From the NCBI GenBank assembly GCA_965278965.1, contig OZ257127.1, positions 2,232,001 through 2,296,000 of the forward strand: a DNA stretch of 64,000 bases, written 5' to 3'. The translations under genes were made by a program, and so were the position numbers. The notes under the pieces were generated by a model. The model worked only from the letters and a program-made list of their open reading frames with translations. It had not been told where the DNA came from and made no database searches. The stretch comes from UBA10649 sp965278965 (GTDB lineage Bacteria; Actinomycetota; Actinomycetes; S36-B12). Below, piece by piece: positions 8,925 to 20,217 of this stretch; the first letter of the stretch is position 1; each line of letters opens with the position of its first letter.

Positions 8925-9176
8925 GTGGCCCGCGTCGTCGTCGACGTCATGCTCAAGCCCGAGATCCTCGACCCACAAGGTCGCGCCGTGCAGGGGGCCC
9001 TGGGCCGCCTGGGCCTCGACGGGGTGACGAACGTCCGCCAGGGCAAGCAGTTCGTCATTGACATCGACGGCGACCTTGATGCCGACCGGCTCGCTCTCCT
9101 GGAGCGACTTTCCGGCGAGCTGCTGAGCAACCCCGTCATCGAGGACTTCGTGCTGACCGTGGACGCGGACGCCTGA
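8925..9176 (+). CDS. purS: Phosphoribosylformylglycinamidine synthase subunit PurS
   Basis: PurS is the small bridging subunit that, with PurQ and PurL, turns FGAR into FGAM. The 83-residue product starts MARVVVDVMLKPEILDPQG, the usual beginning of the family, and keeps LGLDGVTNVRQGKQFVIDI and the closing NPVIEDFVL. A GTG at 8919 is also in frame. The GTG at 8925 is preferred because GGAG (8916-8919) lies 5 bp upstream and the family start fits. It overlaps purQ by 1 base. Confidence 0.95.
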   Translation: MARVVVDVMLKPEILDPQGRAVQGALGRLGLDGVTNVRQGKQFVIDIDGDLDADRLALLERLSGELLSNPVIEDFVLTVDADA

Positions 9177-9843
9177 TGCGGGTCGGCGTCGTCACGTTCC
9201 CCGGCTCCCTCGACGACCGGGACGCCGCACGCGCGGTGCGCGCAGCGGGCGCCGAGGCCGTCGCTCTGTGGCACGGCGATGCCGACCTGCACGCGGTCGA
9301 CGCCGTCGTCCTGCCGGGCGGGTTCTCCTACGGCGACTACCTGCGGTGCGGGGCGATCGCCCGCTTCGCCCCCGTGATGGAGCCGCTTGTCGCCGCAGCG
9401 CGCGGCGGGCTGCCGGTCCTGGGGATCTGCAACGGGTTCCAGGTCCTGTGCGAGTCGCACCTGCTCCCTGGCGCCCTGACGCGCAACGGCAGCCGCCACT
9501 TCGTCTGCCGCGACCAGACGTTGCGCATCGAGGACGCCACCTCGGCGTGGACGCGTGACTACACGATCGGCCAGGAGATCGTCATCCCGATCAAGAACGG
9601 CGAGGGCAACTTCGTCGCCGACGAGGCCACGCTTGACGCTCTCGAGGCCGAGGGCCGGGTCGTCGCACGGTACGTCGACGTGAACCCGAACGGCAGCCGA
9701 CGCGACATCGCCGGCATCCGCAACGAGCGCGGCAATGTGGTCGGCCTGATGCCGCACCCCGAGCACGCGATCGACGAGCTGACCGGACCGAGCGACGACG
9801 GCCTGGCGTTCTTCACCTCGGTCCTCGCGGCGGTGGTCGCGGC

Positions 9844-9847
<4 letters not shown>
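9176..9847 (+). CDS. purQ: Phosphoribosylformylglycinamidine synthase subunit PurQ
   Basis: This is the glutaminase subunit that supplies ammonia to PurL. The 223-residue class I amidotransferase has VLPGGFSYGDYLRCG, the nucleophile elbow LGICNGFQVL with Cys at about residue 85, and the catalytic His/Glu motif MPHPEH near residue 194. It lies between purS (1-base overlap) and purL (4-base overlap), giving a tightly coupled purSQL operon. Confidence 0.97.
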
Positions 9848-12183
<2,336 letters not shown>

Positions 12184-12188
12184 CCGTC

Positions 12189-12479
12189 GTGGTCGCCGAC
12201 CCGGACCTGCGGGCACGGGTCAAGGCGTCCCTCGCCGTGCTCCAGGAGGTCGCCCCCGGCCACGCCGTGGAGGTGCGGGTGCCGCCGTACGCGGCGGTGC
12301 AGGTGGTCGAGGGGCATCGCCACCGGCGAGGCACTCCGTCGGCCGTCGTCGAGACCGACGCACAGACGTGGCTGGCACTCGCCGACGGTGAGCTGACGTG
12401 GGACGAGGCGCTCTCATCGGGACGTCTGCACGCCAGCGGCGAGCGCTCCGACCTCAGCGCGTTCCTGCCCCTGCCCTGA
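12189..12479 (+). CDS. Small sterol-carrier-family protein
   Basis: This 96-residue protein resembles the short actinobacterial sterol carrier family, a hydrophobic-ligand-binding fold often found next to purine genes. Visible are PGHAVEVRVPPYAAVQVVEG, WLALADGELTWDEALSSG and LHASGERSDLSAFLPL, the typical ending with one acidic WxxA helix followed by a lone strand. It starts with GTG 5 bp after the purL stop and is surely cotranscribed. The real role and ligand are unknown. Longer frames reaching into purL are shadows. Confidence 0.75.
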   Translation: MVADPDLRARVKASLAVLQEVAPGHAVEVRVPPYAAVQVVEGHRHRRGTPSAVVETDAQTWLALADGELTWDEALSSGRLHASGERSDLSAFLPLP

Positions 12480-12491
12480 CGCCTACTTCTT

Positions 12492-12553
12492 CGCGAACGG
12501 GGAGCTGTCGGGCAGTTCCACGGCGGTATCTCCCCGACAACTCACCGTTCGCG
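12492..12553. repeat. Long palindrome, copy 1 of the GAACGGNGAGTTGT family
   Basis: Two 21-nt arms (12492-12512 and 12533-12553) pair at 19 of 21 positions around a 20-nt loop. The right arm runs into the last codons and the stop of the convergent mobA-like gene. It may act as a two-way terminator. The core GAACGG(G/T)GAG(C/T)TGT is shared with a second palindrome at 48557-48617. Confidence 0.7.
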
Positions 12554-13111
12554 GAGGTCGTGGAGGCGCTGGAGGTCCTCGGCCGTGTCGATGTCGGCCA
12601 ACTCGGCATCCGGCACCGGGACCTCCCGCACCCGCAGGCGGTCCATGAGGTCACGCATCGACCGGCCGAACGGGTCGCCGAGCCGCGCGAGGGCGTCGCG
12701 AGCCGCGGCTGCGCGGTACGCGGCGCACAGCGGCTGCCGGTAGCCGCCGGCGTCCACCGGGACCACGGCGTCGATGCCGCCGTCGACGGCCAGCACTTCG
12801 ACGAGGTCGGCCGCGAGTGAAGGGGCCCGCGGCACGTCGACGGCCAGGAGGACGACCAACGGCGTGACCGCGTGGGACAGACCGGCAGCGAAGGCGGACA
12901 CCGGGCCGCCGAACGGGACCTGTTCCGTGATGGCGTCGACCGTTCGCCGCGTCGGCCGGGCCGGGCCGACGAGTAGGACGGGGAGGTCGACCGGCAAGCC
13001 GTCGAGCACGAGGTCGACGAGCCGCTCGCCGCCGAGCGTCAGCTCCGCCTTGTCGGCGCCGGCGAGCCGTCGGGCCCGGCCGCCAGCCAGCACGATCGCC
13101 GTCCACTCCAT
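12542..13111 (-). CDS. mobA: Molybdenum cofactor guanylyltransferase, MobA-like
   Basis: The 189-residue nucleotidyltransferase probably adds GMP from GTP to Mo-molybdopterin to make the MGD cofactor. The N-terminus reads MEWTAIVLAGGRARRLAG then ADKAEL, the LAGGxxxRxGxDK nucleotide-binding pattern. LAVDVPRAPSLAADL holds the metal-binding Asp and VVPVDAGGYRQPLCAAYR follows. It is divergent from an FdhF/YdeP-type molybdoenzyme only 29 bp away, which supports a cofactor role. A MocA-like activity is the alternative. Confidence 0.85.
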   Translation of the reverse strand: MEWTAIVLAGGRARRLAGADKAELTLGGERLVDLVLDGLPVDLPVLLVGPARPTRRTVDAITEQVPFGGPVSAFAAGLSHAVTPLVVLLAVDVPRAPSLAADLVEVLAVDGGIDAVVPVDAGGYRQPLCAAYRAAAARDALARLGDPFGRSMRDLMDRLRVREVPVPDAELADIDTAEDLQRLHDLRER

Positions 13112-13140
13112 GCCCGCAGCATGCCCGGCATACTCGCCCT

Positions 13141-15426
13141 GTGGTGAGACGAGCCCCGCGGGACGACCCGGCCGACGCGATCCGGGTCGGGCCGCCGCCC
13201 GCGTCGGCGGCCGGCGTGCCTGCCCTCGTCCACGTCGCCGGCGAGGTCGTCGGCAAGCTCGGGGTCACCCGCGGAGTGCGGACCGCCCTGCGTATCAACC
13301 AGCAGGACGGGTTCGACTGCCCCGGATGCGCGTGGCCCGATCCCGAGCACCGGCACGTCGCGGAGTTCTGCGAGAACGGGATGAAGGCCGTCGCCGAGGA
13401 GGCGATGGCGCGGGTAGCCGGCCCGGACTTCTTCGCCGAGCACGCCGTCGCCGACCTTGCGATGCGGTCCGACCACTGGCTCGGCCAGCAGGGCCGGCTC
13501 ACTCAACCGATGGTCCTGGACGCCGGCGCGACGCACTACCGGCCGGTGACCTGGGACGAGGCGCTCGACGTCGTCGCCGAGGAGCTGGCCGCGATGACGT
13601 CGCCCGACGAGGCCGTGTTCTACACCTCCGGCCGCACGAGCAACGAGGCCGCGTTCTGCTACCAGCTGCTGGTTCGGATGCTCGGCACGAACAACCTGCC
13701 GGACTGCTCGAACATGTGCCACGAGTCGTCCGGCGTTGCGCTCACCGAGTCGATCGGTGTCGGCAAGGGTTCGGTCCTGCTCGCGGACTTCGACGTGTGC
13801 GACCTCGTCGTCATCGTCGGGCAGAACCCCGGTACGAACCACCCGCGGATGCTCGCGACGCTGGAGTCCGCCAAGCGCCGCGGCGCCCGCATCGTGTCGA
13901 TCAACCCGTTGCCCGAGGCGGGGCTGGTGGAGTTCCGCAACCCGCAGCGGGTCGGCACCTACGTCGGCCGTGGGACGCCGCTCGCGGACCGGTCGCTGCG
14001 GGTGCGGCTCGGCGGCGATCTCGCCCTCTTCCAGGCCGTCGGCCGGCTGCTCCTCGACGCCGAGGACGCCGCACCCGGGACCGTCCTGGATCGCACGTTC
14101 CTCGACGCGCACACCTCCGGCTTCGGCGCCTACGCCGACCACCTGCGGTCCCTGGACTGGGATGCCGTCGTGGCCGCCACGGGACTGACGCGGGACGAGA
14201 TCGCCGGGCTGGCCGACGACTTCCTGCAGGCGCGTCGGGTCATCGTGTGCTGGGCCATGGGGGTCACGCAGCACCGCGATGCGGTGGCGACCATCCAGGA
14301 GTTCGTCAATGTCCTTCTGCTGCAGGGCAACATCGGCCGCCCGGGGGCCGGAGTGTGCCCGGTGCGCGGCCACTCGAACGTGCAGGGCGATCGCACCATG
14401 GGCATCTACGAGCAGATGGCCGACGACTGGCTCGACCGCCTCGGGGCGGAGTTCGGCTTCGAACCACCCCGGCGTCCGGGGTACGACACGGTCGATGCGA
14501 TCCGGGCGATGCGCGACGGGAACGTCCGCGTGTTCGTCGCGATGGGCGGCAACTGGATCCGAGCGACGCCGGACAGCGCCGTGACCGAGGAGGCGATGCG
14601 CCGCTGTTCGCTGAGCGTCCACGTGTCGACCAAGCTGAACCGATCGCACGCCGTCACGGGCCGCCGGGCGCTCATCCTGCCGACGCTCGGCCGGACGGAC
14701 CGCGACCGGACTGGCGGGCTCGCACAGATCGTCACGGTCGAGGACTCGATGGGTGTGGTCCACCGCTCGCAGGGCCGGCTCGCCCCCGCGTCGGAGCACC
14801 TGCGCAGCGAGGTCGACATCGTCTGCGCCCTCGGCACGCGCGTGCTCGGCGACGACCTCGTGGACTGGTCGGCGCTCGCCGCCGACTACTCCCGCATCCG
14901 CGACCGCATCTCGCGCGTCGTCCCCGGCCACGAGGACTACGACCGTCGGGTGCGCCAGCCGAACGGTTTCACGCTGCCGCACGGACCCCGCGACGAGAGG
15001 CGGTTCGACACCGCGACCGGTCGTGCGCAGTTCACCGTCAGTGCAATGCGTGCGCTGGTGGTCCCGTCCGGATGCCTTCTGCTGCAGACGATCCGCAGCC
15101 ACGACCAGTTCAACACCACGGTCTACGGGCTCGACGACCGGTACCGCGGGATCCGCGGTGGGCGTCGCGTCGTGTTCGTGCACCCCGACGACATCGCGGC
15201 GCTCGGTCTGGTCGACGGTGACGTGGTCGACCTCGTGAGCCTCTGGGCCGACGGCGAGCGGCGGGCACCGGCGTTCCGCGTCGTCGCGTATGACACGGCG
15301 AGGGGCTGTGCGGCTGCGTACTTCCCGGAGACCAACGTGCTGGTCCCGCTCGACAGCGTCGCCGAGCGCAGCAACACCCCGACGTCGAAGGCGATCGTCG
15401 TCCGCCTGGAGCCGGTCGGCCCCTAG
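13141..15426 (+). CDS. FdhF/YdeP-family molybdopterin oxidoreductase
   Basis: This 761-residue protein is a molybdenum-bis-MGD enzyme of the YdeP (formate-dehydrogenase alpha-like) family. These are cytosolic enzymes of uncertain substrate, linked to acid resistance in Escherichia coli. Seen are an early cysteine pair in GFDCPGCAWPDPEH, SGRTSNEAAFCYQLLVRMLG, NLPDCSNMCHESSG and VIVGQNPGTNHPRML. QGNIGRPGAGVCPVRGHSNV and a C-terminal aspartate-decarboxylase-like barrel with FPETNVLVPLD follow. No twin-arginine signal and no selenocysteine codon are seen. The GTG start opens the frame right after the intergenic space with mobA. Reaction and partner are unknown. Confidence 0.88.
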   Translation: MVRRAPRDDPADAIRVGPPPASAAGVPALVHVAGEVVGKLGVTRGVRTALRINQQDGFDCPGCAWPDPEHRHVAEFCENGMKAVAEEAMARVAGPDFFAEHAVADLAMRSDHWLGQQGRLTQPMVLDAGATHYRPVTWDEALDVVAEELAAMTSPDEAVFYTSGRTSNEAAFCYQLLVRMLGTNNLPDCSNMCHESSGVALTESIGVGKGSVLLADFDVCDLVVIVGQNPGTNHPRMLATLESAKRRGARIVSINPLPEAGLVEFRNPQRVGTYVGRGTPLADRSLRVRLGGDLALFQAVGRLLLDAEDAAPGTVLDRTFLDAHTSGFGAYADHLRSLDWDAVVAATGLTRDEIAGLADDFLQARRVIVCWAMGVTQHRDAVATIQEFVNVLLLQGNIGRPGAGVCPVRGHSNVQGDRTMGIYEQMADDWLDRLGAEFGFEPPRRPGYDTVDAIRAMRDGNVRVFVAMGGNWIRATPDSAVTEEAMRRCSLSVHVSTKLNRSHAVTGRRALILPTLGRTDRDRTGGLAQIVTVEDSMGVVHRSQGRLAPASEHLRSEVDIVCALGTRVLGDDLVDWSALAADYSRIRDRISRVVPGHEDYDRRVRQPNGFTLPHGPRDERRFDTATGRAQFTVSAMRALVVPSGCLLLQTIRSHDQFNTTVYGLDDRYRGIRGGRRVVFVHPDDIAALGLVDGDVVDLVSLWADGERRAPAFRVVAYDTARGCAAAYFPETNVLVPLDSVAERSNTPTSKAIVVRLEPVGP

Positions 15427-15446
15427 GCCGGCGGCGGAGGACCGGG

Positions 15447-15483
15447 ACTGGCGGGCGACTGAGGCCCGATTCGCCCCGCCAGT
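15447..15483. terminator. Hairpin after the YdeP-type gene
   Basis: ACTGGCGGG (15447-15455) pairs with CCCGCCAGT (15475-15483) around a 19-nt loop whose ends (CGA/TCG) can extend the stem. It begins 20 bp after the stop codon. Confidence 0.55.
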
Positions 15484-15492
15484 TGTCCGCCC

Positions 15493-15509
15493 GTCCCGCA
15501 AAGCGGGAC
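15493..15509. terminator. Compact GC hairpin, second terminator
   Basis: GTCCCGC and GCGGGAC form a perfect 7-bp stem around AAA. It follows the larger hairpin at 15447-15483, so the pair may work as a tandem terminator before the polyamine transport operon. Confidence 0.6.
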
Positions 15510-15699
15510 AAACGGAGGGGAGGGTGTGGCGGAACACGTCGCCGAAACCGGGGTGTAACGACGGGAAACCACGCCATTCATACGAATCGGTAACGATCAT
15601 CGTCGGCACAGCCGCCGACGGCTGCGGAATCCGCCGTCCGGCGCTACTGTGCCGCGATCGTCTCGGGGACGGTGTGTGGCGAGGAGGTGAGCCGTCGGC
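15510..15699 (+). promoter_or_regulatory. Leader and promoter region of the polyamine ABC operon
   Basis: This space contains a possible minus-10 TACTGT at 15645-15650, a small hairpin CGTCGGC/GCCGACG (15601-15620) and a strong SD, GAGGAGG, just before the ATG at 15700. GTAAC occurs twice (15555 and 15590). No known operator could be assigned. Confidence 0.4.
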
Positions 15700-16725
15700 A
15701 TGGTCGACTCTGCGATCCGGCTGCGGGGACTGACGCGCTCCTTCGGCGACGTCCAGGCCGTCGCGGGGGTCGACCTCGACGTCGTCGACGGTGAGTTCCT
15801 CACGCTCCTCGGGCCGTCGGGCTCGGGCAAGACGACGGTGCTGCGGATGATCGCCGGCTTCGAGCGGCCGGACGCGGGGACCATCGAGCTGGCCGGCGTC
15901 GACGTCACCCGCACCCCGCCGTTCAACCGGGACGTCAACACCGTGTTCCAGGACTACGCGCTGTTCCCGCACATGAGCGTCCGCAAGAACGTCGAGTACG
16001 GGCTGCGGGTCAAGAAGGTGCCGTCCGCCGAGCGGTCGGCGCGCGCGACGGAGGCCCTCGAGGCCGTACGGCTGACCGGGTACGGCGACCGGACGCCATC
16101 CCAGCTCTCCGGCGGCCAGCGCCAGCGGGTGGCCCTTGCCCGTGCGCTCGTCAACCGGCCCAAGGTGCTGCTGCTCGACGAGCCGCTCGGCGCCCTCGAC
16201 CTGAAGCTGCGCGAGCAGATGCAGGTCGAGCTCAAGGCGATCCAGCGCGACGTCGGCATCACGTTCGTCTTCGTCACCCACGACCAGGACGAGGCGCTGA
16301 CGATGTCGGACCGCATTGCGGTGTTCAACGAGGGCCGCATCGCGCAGCTCGGGACGCCGACGGAGGTCTACGAGCACCCCGCGAGCACCTTCGTGGCCGG
16401 CTTCGTCGGCACCTCGAACCTGCTGCACGACGACGTCGCGAGAACGGTGGTCGGCCAGGAGGGGACCTGGTCGATCCGCCCGGAGAAGATCCGGGTGCTG
16501 GTCGGCGACGACCCCGCCCCGCCTGGGGCGCGGGTCGTCGAGGGCACCGTCCGGGAGGTTGTCTACGTCGGCATGTCGACGCGGTTCGTCGTCGACCTGC
16601 CCGGCGGCGACACCCTCGCAGCGGTGCGTCAGAACGCCGAGGACGTCTATGCCGGGGGGAGCCTGCGCGGGTCGCAGGTGCGCCTCGCGTGGGATCCGCG
16701 GTTCGAGTACCGGGTCGCCGACTAG
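15700..16725 (+). CDS. potA: Polyamine ABC transporter ATP-binding protein (PotA-like)
   Basis: It is the ATPase of an importer for spermidine or putrescine, bound to the inner face of the membrane. The 341-residue protein has Walker A GPSGSGKTT at about residue 38, signature LSGGQRQRVALARAL, Walker B LLLDEPLGALD and switch His in FVTHDQDEA. A C-terminal TOBE domain contains WSIRPEKIRVL. The QDYALFPHMSV segment is typical of the PotA/CysA/MalK group. It heads a four-gene set (ATPase, binding protein, two permeases). Other substrates of the same family, such as iron or thiosulfate, are less likely given the partner proteins. Confidence 0.9.
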   Translation: MVDSAIRLRGLTRSFGDVQAVAGVDLDVVDGEFLTLLGPSGSGKTTVLRMIAGFERPDAGTIELAGVDVTRTPPFNRDVNTVFQDYALFPHMSVRKNVEYGLRVKKVPSAERSARATEALEAVRLTGYGDRTPSQLSGGQRQRVALARALVNRPKVLLLDEPLGALDLKLREQMQVELKAIQRDVGITFVFVTHDQDEALTMSDRIAVFNEGRIAQLGTPTEVYEHPASTFVAGFVGTSNLLHDDVARTVVGQEGTWSIRPEKIRVLVGDDPAPPGARVVEGTVREVVYVGMSTRFVVDLPGGDTLAAVRQNAEDVYAGGSLRGSQVRLAWDPRFEYRVAD

Positions 16726-16783
16726 CGACCCGCCGGCTCCGGGCGACCGCCCGGGGCGTCGCCTTTTCAGGAGGAGGTGGCAG

Positions 16784-18028
16784 ATGCCCACCACGCGTCT
16801 GCTGAAGACCGCAGCGGCTTGTTCGGTTGCTGCACTCGCGCTGGCTGCATGCAGCAGCTCCAGCGATTCTGCGTCGTCATCGGCCGCTGAGGGGTCGGCC
16901 GCGGGCAGCGCCCCGGCTGCCAGCGCGGCGCCGGCGCCCGGCGGAGACGCCTACGCCGGACCTGTCGGGGACGGCGAGGGGCAGGTCAACATCCTGGCCT
17001 GGCCCGGCTACGTCGAGGACGGCTCGACCGACCCGAACGTCGACTGGGTGACCCCGTTCGAGCAGGCCACCGGCTGCCAGGTGAACCTCAAGACGTTCGG
17101 CACGTCCGACGAGGCCGTCAAGCTGATGCAGGGCGGCGGCTGGGACGTCGTCTCGGCGTCCGGTGACGCGACGCTGCGCCTGATCTACGGCGACAACGTC
17201 CAGCCGGTCAACACCGACCTCGTGCCGAACTACGCCGACATCTTCGCCGACCTGAAGATGCAGAAGTTCAACAGCGTCAACGGTGTCGCGTACGGCATCC
17301 CGCACGGGCGTGGCGCGAACCTCATCATGTGGAACACCGACAAGGTGACCGGGCCGATCGACTCGTGGGCGCCGACCTTCGAGGCCGACTCCCCGTACGC
17401 GGGTGCTGTTACCGCGTACGACTCCCCGATCTTCATCGCCGACGCCGCCGTGTACCTCATGGCGACGCAGCCCGACCTCGGCATCACGGACCCGTACGCG
17501 CTCGACCAGACGCAGTTCCAGGCCGCGATGGACCTGCTGACGCAGCAGAAGGCACTGATCGGCGAGTACTGGAGCGACTACACGAAGGCGATCCAGGCCT
17601 TCAACTCCGGCACGACCGCGATCGGCACGTCGTGGCAGGTCATCGCCAACCTGGCGCAGGCCGAGGGCGGCAAGGTCGAGGCGACGAAGGCCAAGGAAGG
17701 GGCGACGGGCTGGTCGGACACCTGGATGGTGGCCAAGGACACCCCGAACATCAACTGCTCCTACAAGTGGCTGGACTGGATCGTCTCGCCCGAGGCCAAC
17801 GCGCAGGTCGCCGAGTGGTTCGGCGAGGCGCCGGCCAACGAGAAGTCGTGCGCCCTCACCGCGGACAAGAACCACTGCGCGACGTTCCACGCGGGCGAGA
17901 CGGACTACTGGACCGACGTCTACTACTGGAACACGCCGACGGCCAACTGCCTTGACGGTCGCACGGACGTGCAGTGCGTGCCCTACAGCGAGTGGGCGAC
18001 GGCGTGGGCTGCCCTTCGCAGCTCCTGA
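16784..18028 (+). CDS. potD: Polyamine-type ABC transporter substrate-binding lipoprotein (PotD-like)
   Basis: This 414-residue lipoprotein should capture the substrate outside the cell and deliver it to the two permeases. The N-terminus is a lipoprotein signal, MPTTRLLKTAAACSVAALAL followed by AAC, with lipid-bearing Cys23. A serine/alanine linker comes next, then a PotD-type domain with NILAWPGYVEDGS, WDVVSASGDATLRLIYGD, YGIPHGRGANLIMWN and WMVAKDTPNINCSYKWLDW. The ATG at 16784 follows GGAGGAGG by a good distance. Longer frames reaching into potA are shadows. Four C-terminal cysteines may form disulfides. Confidence 0.9.
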   Translation: MPTTRLLKTAAACSVAALALAACSSSSDSASSSAAEGSAAGSAPAASAAPAPGGDAYAGPVGDGEGQVNILAWPGYVEDGSTDPNVDWVTPFEQATGCQVNLKTFGTSDEAVKLMQGGGWDVVSASGDATLRLIYGDNVQPVNTDLVPNYADIFADLKMQKFNSVNGVAYGIPHGRGANLIMWNTDKVTGPIDSWAPTFEADSPYAGAVTAYDSPIFIADAAVYLMATQPDLGITDPYALDQTQFQAAMDLLTQQKALIGEYWSDYTKAIQAFNSGTTAIGTSWQVIANLAQAEGGKVEATKAKEGATGWSDTWMVAKDTPNINCSYKWLDWIVSPEANAQVAEWFGEAPANEKSCALTADKNHCATFHAGETDYWTDVYYWNTPTANCLDGRTDVQCVPYSEWATAWAALRSS

Positions 18029-18052
18029 CCGGTTGATCGGCGAGGGACCTCG

Positions 18053-18925
18053 GTGACGACGACGGCGAGCCCGCCTCGGGGCGGCTTCGGCTACCGGCAT
18101 CCGCGTGCGCGGCTGGCCGGCCTGCTGGCCGCCCCCATGGCGTGGCTCGTCGTCGTCTACCTGGGGTCCCTCGCCGCGCTGTTCCTCACGGCGTTCTGGA
18201 CGGTCGACGACTTCACCGGGCAGATCGTTCGTACCTTCACGCTGAAGAACTTCCAGCAGGTCCTCACGACGCCGGCCTACCTGCAGACTGTTCTTCGGAC
18301 CATCAGCATCGCCCTGCTCGTGACGCTGGTGTGCCTGGTGATCGCGATGCCGCTGGCCTTCTTCATGGCGCGGGTCGCACGGCCGTCCTGGCGGCCGCTG
18401 CTCGTCGCGATGATCTTGACCCCGCTCTGGGCGTCGTACCTCGTGAAGGTCTACGCATGGCGGGCCATGCTCCAGCCGGAGACGGGCGTGCTGGCCTGGT
18501 TCCTGGACCCGCTCGGCCTGTCGAGCCCGGGCTACGGGTTCGTCGGCATCGTCATCACGCTGTCGTACCTGTGGCTGCCGTACATGGTCCTGCCGATCTA
18601 TGCCGGCCTGACCCGGCTGCCGGACTCCCTGCTCGACGCATCCGCTGACCTCGGCGCACGCAACGGCCGGACGTTTCGCTGCGTCGTCATGCCGATGGTC
18701 TTCCCCTCGATCGTCGCGGGGTCGATCTTCACGTTCTCGCTCAGCCTTGGTGACTACATCACCGCGCAGATCGTCGGCGGCAAGGTGACGATGCTCGGGA
18801 ACGTCGTCCAGACGACCTACGTCACCAACCTGCCGTTCGCGGCGGCCGTCGCCACGCTTCCGGTCGTCATCGTGCTGGCCTATCTCCTGGTCGTCCGCCG
18901 TTCCGGTGCGCTGGACAGCCTGTAG
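18053..18925 (+). CDS. potB: Polyamine ABC transporter permease (PotB-like)
   Basis: This is one of the two membrane channel subunits. The 290-residue protein has about six predicted membrane segments, beginning with LAGLLAAPMAWLVVVYLGSL. The inner-membrane-component loop reads LLDASADLGARNGRTFRCVV, the EAA motif that docks on PotA. LTPLWASYLVKVYAWRAML is typical of PotB/PotH. The GTG start follows the binding-protein stop by 24 bp, and the next permease starts 4 bp after its stop. Confidence 0.88.
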   Translation: MTTTASPPRGGFGYRHPRARLAGLLAAPMAWLVVVYLGSLAALFLTAFWTVDDFTGQIVRTFTLKNFQQVLTTPAYLQTVLRTISIALLVTLVCLVIAMPLAFFMARVARPSWRPLLVAMILTPLWASYLVKVYAWRAMLQPETGVLAWFLDPLGLSSPGYGFVGIVITLSYLWLPYMVLPIYAGLTRLPDSLLDASADLGARNGRTFRCVVMPMVFPSIVAGSIFTFSLSLGDYITAQIVGGKVTMLGNVVQTTYVTNLPFAAAVATLPVVIVLAYLLVVRRSGALDSL

Positions 18926-18929
18926 GCCG

Positions 18930-19736
18930 ATGACTCTCTCCCGCGGCACGAAAGCCGTCCTCACCGTCCTGGCGCTCATCGGGTTCGCGTTCGTCTACGT
19001 GCCGCTCGGCGTCATCCTGATCAACTCGTTCAGCACCGACAAGTCGTTGACCTGGCCGCCGTCGGGCTTCACGACCGAGTGGTGGGGCAAGGCGCTCGAC
19101 AGCGAGGGCGTGCGGGACGCGCTCGTCACGTCGATCGGGGTGGCCTGCGCAGCGACGTTGGTCGCGCTCGTGCTCGGCACTCTCGTCTCGTTCGCCCTCG
19201 GTCGCTATCGCTTCTTCGGGCGGGAGCCGCTGTCGCTGCTGGTGATCTTGCCGATCGCGCTGCCGGGCATCGTCACGGGCATCGCGCTGAACAACGTCTT
19301 CACGACGTTCCTGGGCGGGCTGACGATCTGGACGCTCATCATCGGCCACGCGACCTTCTGCATCGTCGTCATCTACAACAACTCGATCGCCCGGCTGCGC
19401 CGCATGGGCGGCAGTGTCGAGGAGGCGTCGGCCGACCTGGGCGCGAACGGCTGGCGGACCTTCGTGTTCGTGACATTCCCGCTCATGCGATCGGCGCTGG
19501 TCGCCGGTGCGATCCTCGCATTCGGGCTCTCGTTCGACGAGATCATCGTGACGACGTTCACCGCGGGCCCGGGCATCACGACGTTGCCGATCTGGATCTA
19601 CCAGAACCTCTTCCGGCCGAACCAGGCGCCGATCGTCAACGTCGTCGCAGCGGCGCTCGTCATCATCAGCATCATCCCCGTGTACATCGCCCAGAAGCTC
19701 TCGAACGCCGACGAGCGCGGCGGCGGGCTGATGTAG
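18930..19736 (+). CDS. potC: Polyamine ABC transporter permease (PotC-like)
   Basis: This is the second channel subunit, 268 residues with about six membrane segments. The N-terminus runs MTLSRGTKAVLTVLALIGF then VPLGVILINSF. The EAA loop reads VEEASADLGANGWRTFVFVT, and SFDEIIVTTFTAGPG is characteristic of PotC/PotI. The ATG at 18930 is chosen over a GTG at 18906, which lies inside potB. It ends the importer operon and converges on the HxlR gene. Confidence 0.88.
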   Translation: MTLSRGTKAVLTVLALIGFAFVYVPLGVILINSFSTDKSLTWPPSGFTTEWWGKALDSEGVRDALVTSIGVACAATLVALVLGTLVSFALGRYRFFGREPLSLLVILPIALPGIVTGIALNNVFTTFLGGLTIWTLIIGHATFCIVVIYNNSIARLRRMGGSVEEASADLGANGWRTFVFVTFPLMRSALVAGAILAFGLSFDEIIVTTFTAGPGITTLPIWIYQNLFRPNQAPIVNVVAAALVIISIIPVYIAQKLSNADERGGGLM

Positions 19737-19749
19737 CGCGCTCGGCCTG

Positions 19750-20211
19750 TCAGGCGGACGCGACGACGTCGCCGTGCGCGACGTCGTGGCCGGCCGCACA
19801 GGTGAGGTCGCTGTGCACGAGGGCGCCGCAGCCCTCGTGCGTGAACGTCGACCCGCGCCGCGGCAGGTGGGTCTGACCCCAGGCGCCGAGCGAGACGAGC
19901 ACGGGGACGAGCTCCTGGCCTGCGGGGGTCAGCGCGTAGGCCTGCCGCGTGCGCTGACCCTCCTCCTGATACGGCTCGGTCCGGAGCACGCCTGCGGCGA
20001 CCAGGTCACGCAGCCGACCGGCGACGACGGCCTCGGTCAGGCCGCTGCGGCGGACGAAGTCGTCGAACCGCTGGGTGCCGTACGCGGCCTCGCGCAGCAG
20101 GACGACCGCCGACCGGGTCCCGACCAGGGCGAATGCGCGCTCGATCGCGCAGGCCTCTCGTGCCGGGCCGCGGTCCGGCTTGGCGATCCGTCCGTCGGTA
20201 TGCAGCTCCAC
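19750..20211 (-). CDS. HxlR-family winged-helix transcriptional regulator
   Basis: This 153-residue DNA-binding protein probably controls the divergent MFS exporter. The HxlR core is clear: CAIERAFALVGTRSAVVLLR, TQRFDDFVRRSGLTEAVVAG, RLRDLVAAGVLRTEPYQEEG and YALTPAGQELVPVLVSLGAW. A C-terminal tail keeps CGALVHSDLTCAAGHDV, with two cysteines that could sense metal or oxidation (inference). The GTG start has TAGGGT 6 bp upstream. A palindrome lies between it and the exporter. Confidence 0.88.
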   Translation of the reverse strand: MELHTDGRIAKPDRGPAREACAIERAFALVGTRSAVVLLREAAYGTQRFDDFVRRSGLTEAVVAGRLRDLVAAGVLRTEPYQEEGQRTRQAYALTPAGQELVPVLVSLGAWGQTHLPRRGSTFTHEGCGALVHSDLTCAAGHDVAHGDVVASA

Positions 20212-20217
20212 GCCGTC

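Noticed and set aside
15551..15600. GTAAC and GAAAC elements upstream of potA resembling a GlnR box
   Set aside because: The spacing between them is 10 bp and the next GTAAC is out of phase with the 11-bp period expected, so the match is too weak.
13039..16794. A very long open frame (over 1200 codons) on the minus strand opposite the YdeP and potA genes
   Set aside because: It is rich in Arg, Asp, His and Val with no recognisable domain and is fully opposite two clear genes. GC-rich DNA makes such shadow frames by chance.
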